Shown piece after piece: positions 56,993-64,000 of a stretch of DNA of 64,000 nt. The stretch is from contig JALSJQ010000024.1 in NCBI GenBank assembly GCA_026989275.1, positions 1 through 64,000 of the forward strand, written 5' to 3'. The DNA is from Albidovulum sp. (GTDB taxonomy: Bacteria; Pseudomonadota; Alphaproteobacteria; Rhodobacterales; Rhodobacteraceae). Each line of letters opens with the position of its first letter. Positions within the stretch are counted from its first letter, which is position 1. A model generated the notes under the pieces. That model saw nothing but the letters and a program-made list of their open reading frames with translations, ran no database searches and was not told the origin of the DNA. The translations under genes and the position numbers were made by a program.

Positions 56993-57004
56993 TTGTGATC
57001 ACAG
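56993..57004. promoter_or_regulatory. Predicted GntR operator, sucC-proximal
   Basis: TTGTGATCACAG on the plus strand (CTGTGATCACAA toward sucC). Its centre is exactly 21 bp from the next copy, two turns of the helix. Confidence 0.65.
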
Positions 57005-57013
57005 TCAGAAAAT

Positions 57014-57025
57014 GTGTGATCACAA
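57014..57025. promoter_or_regulatory. Predicted GntR operator, sucC-distal
   Basis: GTGTGATCACAA on the plus strand (TTGTGATCACAC toward sucC). With the proximal copy it forms a module with the same orientation and length as that upstream of sdhC. Confidence 0.65.
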
Positions 57026-57189
57026 AACCGGTGTCAGGCATTTTCCCCTGTCGCAGCGGATGATCGCCGGCCGCCGCCGGGCGATTCCGTTCCCGGGACG
57101 GGCGGGGGCGGAAGGCGCGGGAGAGGGCTCCTTCGGCCCTAGGGAAAGGGGGCCGCGAGGGCGACGCGAAGGCGCCCTTCCCGGCACGG

Positions 57190-57221
57190 AAAAGGCGGCC
57201 CGCCCTGCGGCGCGCCGCCTT
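57190..57221 (-). terminator. Probable terminator after mdh
   Basis: Inverted repeat AAGGCGGC / GCCGCCTT around a 14-base G+C-rich loop, followed on the minus strand by TTTTCC. Lies 46 bp past the mdh stop. Confidence 0.5.
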
Positions 57222-57266
57222 CCGTCTTTTCCGAAACCGGCTCCCGAGGCGGCCCGGCCCGGTGGC

Positions 57267-58265
<999 letters not shown>

Positions 58266-58339
58266 CTAGCGTTTCGGGGCTGCCGACGCAAGGCAAGGAG
58301 CGGCAGCCTGTCGCACCCGACCGGCTTTCGGCGCGGCGC

Positions 58340-58358
58340 CGCGCAACTTTCTTGCGCG
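58340..58358. promoter_or_regulatory. Palindrome in the mdh / malyl-CoA gene divergent region
   Basis: CGCGCAA-CTTTC-TTGCGCG, a perfect 7-bp inverted repeat midway between the two start codons. A CACTTGCAAAA element follows at 58372-58382. Possible regulator site; the regulator is unknown. Confidence 0.4.
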
Positions 58359-58443
58359 AAGGGCGATGCTGCACTTGCAAAATGGCGCGACCCGTGCTCA
58401 TTTCCCGGCAGACCGGTCTGGCGTGGCAAGGAGGGAGGGCATC

Positions 58444-59349
58444 ATGGCCGCCGACGATCTTCATGCAGGGCGCCCGTTCCGCAGCGTCCTCTACATTCCG
58501 GGTTCGAAGGGGCGGGCGCTCGAGAAGGCGCGCAGCCTCGCGGCCGACGCCATCATATTCGATCTCGAGGATGCCGTCGCGCCGGCAGAGAAGGACAATG
58601 CCCGGGCGGCGGTGGCCGCGGCGCTCGCCGAGGGCGGCTACGGGCGGCGCACGCTGATCGTGCGCGTGAACGGGCTCGAGACTCCCTGGGGGGCGGCGGA
58701 CCTTGCGGCCGCGGCCGCCATGAAGGCCGATGCGGTGCTGCTGCCCAAGGTCGATGCTCCCGACGACGTGCACGCCGCCGAGGCCCTGCTCGAGCGCGCC
58801 GGGGCGCCGGCCGATCTGGCGCTCTGGGCGATGATGGAGACGCCGGCGGGCATTCTGCGGGCGCCGCAGATCGCCGCCGCCTCACCGCGCCTTGCCGGTT
58901 TCGTCATGGGCACGAACGATCTCCTGAAGGAAATCGGCGGGCGCTTCCGACCCGACCGACTGCCGCTTTCGGCCGCGCTGGCCCTGGCGATCCTCGCCGC
59001 CCGCGCCGAGGGGCTGGTCTGCGTCGATGGCGTCTACAATGCCTTCCGCGACACCGAGGGGCTGCGCCGCGAATGCGAGGACGGGCGCGACCGCGGCTTC
59101 GACGGCAAGACGCTGATCCACCCCGTGCAGATTCCGATCGCCAACGAGGTCTTCGGCCCTTCCGAGGAGGAGATCGCGGAAGCCCGGCGCATCATCGCCG
59201 CCTTCGAGGAAGCGGAACGGGCAGGGCAGGGGGTGGCCGTGCTCGACGGGCGGATCATCGAGAACCTGCATGTCGAGAGCGCCCGACGGCTTCTGGCGCG
59301 CGCAGAAGCGATCGCCGCGATGGCGGCGGCGGAAGGCAAGGACGGCTGA
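58444..59349 (+). CDS. CitE-type malyl-CoA thioesterase/lyase (Mcl2-like)
   Basis: 301 residues. HpcH/HpaI-CitE barrel: RSVLYIPGSKGRALEKAR, DAIIFDLEDAVAP (metal/acid residues), LIVRVNGLETPWG, AMMETPAGILRAP and FDGKTLIHPVQI. Rhodobacter sphaeroides has a relative next to mdh that acts as (3S)-malyl-CoA thioesterase in the ethylmalonyl-CoA pathway; beta-methylmalyl-CoA lyase activity cannot be excluded from sequence. GGAGGGAGGGCATC precedes the ATG at 58444. It heads the plus-strand run toward nnrU-like and mch. Confidence 0.82.
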   Translation: MAADDLHAGRPFRSVLYIPGSKGRALEKARSLAADAIIFDLEDAVAPAEKDNARAAVAAALAEGGYGRRTLIVRVNGLETPWGAADLAAAAAMKADAVLLPKVDAPDDVHAAEALLERAGAPADLALWAMMETPAGILRAPQIAAASPRLAGFVMGTNDLLKEIGGRFRPDRLPLSAALALAILAARAEGLVCVDGVYNAFRDTEGLRRECEDGRDRGFDGKTLIHPVQIPIANEVFGPSEEEIAEARRIIAAFEEAERAGQGVAVLDGRIIENLHVESARRLLARAEAIAAMAAAEGKDG

Positions 59350-59503
59350 GGGGGGCGAGGCCGCCTTCCTTGCGGCATCGGCGGCCCATGCGTGGCTGCG
59401 CAGCCGCGCTCGCGGTGCCGGGTCGGGAAGACGAGGGCGGACAGGGGAGGAGACCGGCGCCGGAAATGGCGCGGTGTCGCCGGAGAGTTGCGGAGGAAAC
59501 GGG

Positions 59504-60043
59504 ATGGCGGAGCTGGCTGCGGGCGTGATCTTCTGGTGGGTCGGGCATCTGTGGGGGCGTCTTGCGCCCCGGGCCCGGCTGCGGGCCGGCGCGGCGGCGC
59601 GGGGCATTTCGGCGGCGATCATCGCCCTGGGGCTGGTTCTGATGATCCTGGGGTACCGGAGCGCGGAAAGCGTGCTTTTGTGGCAGCCGCCCGTCTGGGG
59701 GCAGCATGTCAACAACGGCTTGATGCTGCTGGCGATGATCGCCCTGGCGCTCGCCCACTCCAGGGGGGCGGTGGCGGCCCGGCTCGCCCATCCGATGCTG
59801 CTGGCCACCATGCTGTGGTCCCTCGCCCACCTTCTGGTGCGGGGAGACGGTGCGGCGCTGGTCCTGTTCGGCGGAATCGGCCTGTGGGCCGTGGTCGAAC
59901 GGGTGCTGCTGCGCGGGCGGGGGATCACGGCTAGGGGCGGGATGCGCCGCGACGCGATCGGTTTCGTTGTCGGTCTCATCCTTTACGGGATTGTCGGATA
60001 TGTGCATGGAATCGTCGGCCCGACCCCGTTTCCCGGCGGGTGA
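59504..60043 (+). CDS. nnrU: NnrU family membrane protein
   Basis: 179 residues, about five hydrophobic helices (AELAAGVIFWWVGHLWGRL, ISAAIIALGLVLMILGY, NGLMLLAMIALALAHSRG, MLLATMLWSLAHLL, FGGIGLWAVVERVLL) and a last one near the C-terminus (GFVVGLILYGIVGYVHGI). NnrU proteins were first seen in nitric-oxide-reduction loci but also occur, as here, beside TCA genes. GGAGGAAACGGG precedes the ATG. Role in this place unknown. Confidence 0.85.
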   Translation: MAELAAGVIFWWVGHLWGRLAPRARLRAGAAARGISAAIIALGLVLMILGYRSAESVLLWQPPVWGQHVNNGLMLLAMIALALAHSRGAVAARLAHPMLLATMLWSLAHLLVRGDGAALVLFGGIGLWAVVERVLLRGRGITARGGMRRDAIGFVVGLILYGIVGYVHGIVGPTPFPGG

Positions 60044-60113
60044 TCGATTCATGAGTGCAACATATTCGCGAGAGAAGAAACCGGGGACAACGCAGGAGGA
60101 CAGGAGGGAAGGC

Positions 60114-61148
60114 ATGGCCAAGACCAATCCGGGCCGCTTCTTCGAGGATTACCGCGTCGGCGAGATCATTCGCCATGCGGTTCCGCGCACGCTGTCGGGC
60201 GGCGAGCGGGCGCTCTATCATGCGCTCTATCCCGAACGGCATGCGCTCTTCTCCTCCGACGAGTTCGCCCGTGCCCATGGTCTGCCGGCCGCGCCTTTCC
60301 ATGACCTGATCGTCTTTCACACCGTCTTCGGCAAGAGCGTGCCCGACATCTCGCTCAATGCCGTCGCCAATCTCGGCTATGCCGAGGGTCGTTTCCGCGC
60401 TCCGGTCTTCCCCGGCGACACGCTGCGGGCCGAGAGCGAGATCATCGGGCTGCGGCAGACATCGAGCGGCAAGGCCGGGATCGTCTGGGTCCGCACCCGC
60501 GGCTTCAATCAGGACGATGCGCTCGTGCTCGACTATGTGCGCTGGGTTCTGGTGCGAAAGAAGGATCGCGAGGCGCCGGCGCCGGTTCCGGTCGTGCCCG
60601 AGCTCGATGCCGTCGTGCCGCCCGAAAGCCTCGTCGTGCCGGCCGGGCTCGATTACGCCGATTACGATTTCGCACTCGCGGGCGAGCCCCATCGCTGGGG
60701 CGATTACGCGATCGGGGAGCGGATCGACCATGTGGACGGGGTGACGGTGGAAGAGGCCGAGCACATGCTGGCCACGCGGCTGTGGCAGAACACCGCGAAG
60801 GTCCATTTCGACGCGGACAGCCGCCCCGACCGAAGGCGGCTGATCTATGGCGGCCACGTGATCTCGCTGGCCCGGGCGCTCAGTTTCAACGGTCTGGCCA
60901 ACGCTCAGCCGATCCTGGCGATCAACGGCGGCACCCATGCCAACCCCTGCTTCGCCGGCGACACGATCCATGCCTGGTCGGAAGTGCTCGACAAGGCGCC
61001 GCTCGCTGCGCCGGGCATGGGGGCGCTGCGGCTGCGGCTCGTGGCAGTGAAGGGGCCTGCCGCGGAGTTTCCCCTCGAGGATGGGGCCGGCAGATACCGC
61101 CCCGAAGTGCTGCTCGATCTCGATTACTGGGCGGCGATGCCGTTGTGA
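60114..61148 (+). CDS. mch: Mesaconyl-CoA hydratase (two-domain MaoC type)
   Basis: 344 residues, matching the ~343 of Rhodobacter sphaeroides Mch. Two hot-dog/MaoC-like halves: RFFEDYRVGEIIRHAVPRTL in the first and RWGDYAIGERIDHVDGVTVE in the second, with YGGHVISLARALSFNGLANA near the active region. It hydrates mesaconyl-CoA to beta-methylmalyl-CoA in the ethylmalonyl-CoA pathway. Strong GGAGGACAGGAGGGAAGGC upstream of the ATG. The stop codon is followed by a 485-bp gap with three predicted GntR operators before sdhC. Confidence 0.85.
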   Translation: MAKTNPGRFFEDYRVGEIIRHAVPRTLSGGERALYHALYPERHALFSSDEFARAHGLPAAPFHDLIVFHTVFGKSVPDISLNAVANLGYAEGRFRAPVFPGDTLRAESEIIGLRQTSSGKAGIVWVRTRGFNQDDALVLDYVRWVLVRKKDREAPAPVPVVPELDAVVPPESLVVPAGLDYADYDFALAGEPHRWGDYAIGERIDHVDGVTVEEAEHMLATRLWQNTAKVHFDADSRPDRRRLIYGGHVISLARALSFNGLANAQPILAINGGTHANPCFAGDTIHAWSEVLDKAPLAAPGMGALRLRLVAVKGPAAEFPLEDGAGRYRPEVLLDLDYWAAMPL

Positions 61149-61172
61149 TCGTCGGGCGGTGCGCGCCGGGAA

Positions 61173-61184
61173 TTGTGATCACAG
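61173..61184. promoter_or_regulatory. Predicted GntR operator, just past mch
   Basis: TTGTGATCACAG, 24 bp after the mch stop and ~450 bp before sdhC. A half-site TTGTGATC also spans the mch stop codon (61143-61150). Confidence 0.55.
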
Positions 61185-61351
61185 ACGTGCCCTCGGGGCG
61201 GCGCCGTGGCCCGCCCACGTTCCCGCGCCCGTGCGTTGCCGCCATCCCGCTGATTTCGTGTCGCCTTCCGCTTGCGTGATTGCAGGGCAGGGGATGCTTT
61301 CGGTCGACTCGGGTCAGGTCGCGTCTCCGCCGTCCGAAGACGCAGCGTTTT

Positions 61352-61363
61352 TTGTGATCACTA
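61352..61363. promoter_or_regulatory. Predicted GntR operator, sdhC-distal of the pair
   Basis: TTGTGATCACTA; centre 21 bp from the next copy, the same spacing and orientation as at sucC. Confidence 0.65.
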
Positions 61364-61372
61364 TTTCCCCTT

Positions 61373-61384
61373 GTGTGATCACAA
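61373..61384. promoter_or_regulatory. Predicted GntR operator, sdhC-proximal of the pair
   Basis: GTGTGATCACAA, 249 bp upstream of the sdhC ATG. The rest of the 61149-61633 gap shows no gene. Confidence 0.65.
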
Positions 61385-61633
61385 TGCCCCGGCCAGGCGG
61401 TTTTCTCTCCGCCCCGCGGCAAAAAGGACTGGAAACGGTTCGTCTCTCCTGCAATGGATGAGATGCATGCCGGCCGCCGGCCCGAGCGGCGGCGTGCCGA
61501 CCCGAGCGCAGCCCCGCCCCCTGTGTGCCGCAGGCGCCGGGCGGGGCAGCACGGCCCTGCGGCCGTTGTCGGCAACCAACCCAAGAGGCCGCCCTCCGCC
61601 GTCGGCCGGAGGGCGCAGGAAGCGAGGTGTTCG

Positions 61634-62023
61634 ATGGTCACCAGCGAAGAACGCGAGCCCCGGCGGCCGCTTTCTCCCCATCTCCAGATCTATCGCCTGC
61701 CGCTCACGGCGAAGCTGTCCATCACCCACCGGCTGACCGGCGTTGCTCTCGGCGGCGGTCTGCTGCTGGTGCTGTGGTGGTTCACCGCGCTGGCGATCTC
61801 GCCGCGCTATTTCGCCTTGGTGGACGGGATCCTGAGCTCCACCTTCGGCGGGCTCGTGCTGCTCGCGGCGGTGTGGGCCTTCTGGTTCCACTTCCTCAAC
61901 GGGCTGCGTCATCTCGTCTGGGATACGGGCCGCGGCATCGAGAACCGGGCCGCCGAGCGCAGCGCCTGGGCGGTGATCGCCCTGTCGCTGCTCCTGACCC
62001 TCGTCACCGCCCTTGTCGCCTGA
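61634..62023 (+). CDS. sdhC: Succinate dehydrogenase cytochrome b556 subunit
   Basis: 129 residues. The N-terminal RPLSPHLQIYRLPLTAKLSI and THRLTG motif (quinone site Ser/Arg), three membrane helices (about 35-57, 67-89, 105-127) and the heme-ligand His in FHFLNGLRHLVWD. Anchors complex II and passes electrons to ubiquinone. First gene of sdhC-sdhD-sdhA; a GntR operator pair lies upstream. No strong ribosome site is seen before ATG 61634 (GAAGCGAGGTGTTCG). Confidence 0.94.
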   Translation: MVTSEEREPRRPLSPHLQIYRLPLTAKLSITHRLTGVALGGGLLLVLWWFTALAISPRYFALVDGILSSTFGGLVLLAAVWAFWFHFLNGLRHLVWDTGRGIENRAAERSAWAVIALSLLLTLVTALVA

Positions 62024-62033
62024 GGAGAGCGCC

Positions 62034-62399
62034 ATGCCCCGTTTCGTCACCGATCGCAAGAAGGTTCACGGTCTCGGCTCGGCCCGCTCGGGCACGTCGC
62101 ACTGGTGGCAGCAGCGGCTGACGGCGCTGGCGCTCGCCGTTCTCGGGCCGATCTTCATCCTGCTCTTCGCCCGGGCCCTCGGCGCCGGCCCCGATGCGGC
62201 GCTGGCCACCTTCCGCCACAGCGCCTTCGGAGCCTTCGTCGCCTTCGTGACCCTGCCGGTGGTCATCTGGCATCTCAAGCTCGGCCTGCAGGTGGTGATC
62301 GAGGACTATGTGCATGCGCCGGTTCTGCGCACCACGCTGCTCGTCCTCAACACGCTGGGCAGCGTCGGGCTGATCTTCTACGCCATTCTCATCGTCTGA
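62034..62399 (+). CDS. sdhD: Succinate dehydrogenase hydrophobic anchor subunit
   Basis: 121 residues. [21 protein letters not shown] start of the family, three membrane helices, and the [15 protein letters not shown] segment with the heme His and quinone-site Tyr. TGAGGAGAGCGCC precedes the ATG at 62034, 10 bp after sdhC. Membrane anchor of complex II. Confidence 0.93.
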   Translation: MPRFVTDRKKVHGLGSARSGTSHWWQQRLTALALAVLGPIFILLFARALGAGPDAALATFRHSAFGAFVAFVTLPVVIWHLKLGLQVVIEDYVHAPVLRTTLLVLNTLGSVGLIFYAILIV

Positions 62400-62457
62400 A
62401 GCGCCTTGCGGAAAGGGGCCCGGCCCCGTTCCCTTCGCTCCATCGACCGGAGGTTCC

Positions 62458-64000
62458 ATGTCGGACTATCAGATCCATCATCACCATCACGACGTGGTCG
62501 TGGTCGGCGCGGGTGGCGCCGGGCTCAGGGCCACGCTCGGCATGGCCGAGCAGGGGCTGAGAACCGCCTGCGTCACCAAGGTCTTCCCGACCCGCTCCCA
62601 CACCGTCGCCGCCCAGGGCGGCGCCGCGGCGGCGCTCGGGAACATGGGGCCCGACAACTGGCAGTGGCACATGTATGACACCGTCAAGGGTTCCGACTGG
62701 CTCGGCGACATCGACACGATCGAATACGTCACCCGGCACGCGCCCGAGGCCATCGTCGAGCTCGAACATTACGGCGTGCCCTTCTCGCGCACCGAGGACG
62801 GCAAGATCTACCAGCGGCCCTTCGGCGGCATGACCTCCGAATTCGGCAAGGGGCCGCCCGTTGCCCGCACCTGCGCCGCGGCCGACCGCACCGGTCATGC
62901 CATGCTGCACACGCTCTATGGCCAGGCGCTGAAGCAGAAGGCCGAATTCTTCATCGAGTATTTCGCCATCGACCTGCTGATGGACGAGGACGGCGCCTGC
63001 CGCGGCATCCTCGCCTGGAAGCTCGACGACGGCACCATGCACGCCTTCCATGCCAAGATGACCGTCCTGGCCACGGGGGGCTACGGCCGGGTCTATTTCT
63101 CGGCCACCTCGGCCCATACCTGCACCGGCGACGGCAACGGCATGGTCGCACGGGCCGGGCTGCCGCTGCAGGACATGGAATTCGTCCAGTTCCACCCGAC
63201 GGGGATCTACGGCGCCGGCGTGCTCATCACCGAGGGGGTGCGCGGCGAGGGCGGCTATCTCACCAACTCCGAGGGCGAGCGCTTCATGGAGCGCTATGCC
63301 CCGACCTACAAGGACCTCGCCTCCCGCGACGTGGTGTCGCGCTGCATGACGATCGAGATCCGCGAAGGCCGCGGTGTCGGCCCCAACAAGGATCACATCC
63401 ATCTCAATCTCAGCCATCTGCCGCCCGAGGTGATCCACGAGCGCCTGCCGGGGATCGCCGAGAGCGCGCGCATCTTCGCCGGCGTCGATGTCACCAGGGA
63501 GCCGATCCCGGTCATCCCGACGGCCCATTACAACATGGGCGGCATCCCGACCAATTATCACGGCGAGGTCATCAACCCGACCGCGGACGATCCCGATCGC
63601 GTGGTGCCCGGTCTGATGGCGGTGGGCGAGGCGGCCTGTGCCTCGTTGCACGGGGCGAACCGGCTCGGCTCGAACTCGCTGACCGACCTCGTGGTGCTGG
63701 GGCGGGCCGCGTCACTGCGCGCGGCCGAGGTGGTCGAGAGGGGCGCCGTGCCCGAAGCGCCGCAGGGGGAGATCGACAAGGCGCTGGCCCGCTTCGACAA
63801 GCTGCGCCATGCCGATGGCGGGACGCGCACGGCCGCGCTGCGGCTCGAGATGCAGAAGACCATGCAGAACCATGCGGCGGTCTTCCGCGACGAGGAGACG
63901 CTGCAGGAAGGCTGCCGGAAGATCTCGGAGCTCTGGAACGGGCTCGAGGATCTCTCCGTCTCGGACCGGTCGCTGGTGTGGAACTCCGATCTGATGGAGA
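62458..64000 (+). CDS. sdhA: Succinate dehydrogenase flavoprotein subunit, 3'-truncated by window edge
   Basis: 514 complete codons are visible of an expected ~600. FAD-binding GAGGAG (residues about 17-22), covalent-FAD region [11 protein letters not shown], substrate-site [10 protein letters not shown] and RGEGGYL, and [11 protein letters not shown]. It oxidises succinate to fumarate. The N-terminus has five consecutive His (7-11) before the FAD fold, encoded by CAT/CAC. GGAGGTTCC precedes the ATG. sdhB presumably follows beyond the window. Confidence 0.96.
   Translation, partial: MSDYQIHHHHHDVVVVGAGGAGLRATLGMAEQGLRTACVTKVFPTRSHTVAAQGGAAAALGNMGPDNWQWHMYDTVKGSDWLGDIDTIEYVTRHAPEAIVELEHYGVPFSRTEDGKIYQRPFGGMTSEFGKGPPVARTCAAADRTGHAMLHTLYGQALKQKAEFFIEYFAIDLLMDEDGACRGILAWKLDDGTMHAFHAKMTVLATGGYGRVYFSATSAHTCTGDGNGMVARAGLPLQDMEFVQFHPTGIYGAGVLITEGVRGEGGYLTNSEGERFMERYAPTYKDLASRDVVSRCMTIEIREGRGVGPNKDHIHLNLSHLPPEVIHERLPGIAESARIFAGVDVTREPIPVIPTAHYNMGGIPTNYHGEVINPTADDPDRVVPGLMAVGEAACASLHGANRLGSNSLTDLVVLGRAASLRAAEVVERGAVPEAPQGEIDKALARFDKLRHADGGTRTAALRLEMQKTMQNHAAVFRDEETLQEGCRKISELWNGLEDLSVSDRSLVWNSDLME

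Overview
The window is about 70% G+C and comes from an alphaproteobacterium, most likely a Rhodobacterales-type member. The support is an alphaproteobacterial tricarboxylic acid (TCA) cycle block (lpd-sucB-sucA-sucD...sucC-mdh, then sdhC-sdhD-sdhA), the order PerM-Hda-polyphosphate kinase-exopolyphosphatase, a phaC/phasin/phaR polyhydroxyalkanoate (PHA) set, and a mesaconyl-CoA hydratase and CitE-type malyl-CoA enzyme between mdh and sdhC, as known from Rhodobacter. The taxonomic call is an inference from gene content and order. I see no rRNA, tRNA, CRISPR array, prophage or insertion sequence.

Layout. 1-1047 is the 3' end of the pyruvate dehydrogenase E2 gene. It is followed by an exported thioredoxin-like DUF255 protein, cysE, a small membrane protein and the nucleoside-salvage operon cdd-deoA-deoB (5.6-8.8 kb, minus). 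Then come an NtrC-like response regulator that lacks the sigma-54 contact loop, proS, ppx, ppk, hdaA, a PerM permease and a MerR regulator (8.9-18.9 kb). The PHA granule region (19.5-23.1 kb) holds phaR, a phasin and phaC, with two predicted PhaR operators in the phasin promoter. 23-33 kb is mixed: a protease-like remnant protein, an acyl-CoA ligase, a drug/metabolite transporter, a sulfotransferase, an EF-hand protein, two c-type cytochromes, hpt and a COQ10-like protein.

33-37 kb is the most accessory-looking part: two broken small membrane-protein genes and an RTX-repeat/Hint-domain protein. Then follow priA, hisC, a prephenate dehydrogenase, an extensin-like protein, a Tat-exported coiled-coil protein of unusual composition, and nadK.

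45.6-64 kb is the central-carbon region. A GntR/FCD regulator translationally coupled to a fructosamine-kinase-like gene is followed by the TCA cluster. A 12-bp palindrome, consensus TTGTGATCACAA, lies at the gntR start, as a pair 21 bp apart upstream of sucC, as an identically spaced pair (plus a third copy) upstream of sdhC, and as three copies upstream of deoB. I read this as the operator of that GntR protein, forming a regulon that joins the TCA cycle, the C-terminal steps of the ethylmalonyl-CoA pathway and deoxyribonucleoside breakdown. It is the strongest candidate for a previously undescribed regulatory system here. A second oddity is that sucC and sucD, which encode the two subunits of one enzyme, are separated by a predicted Rho-independent terminator and an unknown exported protein.
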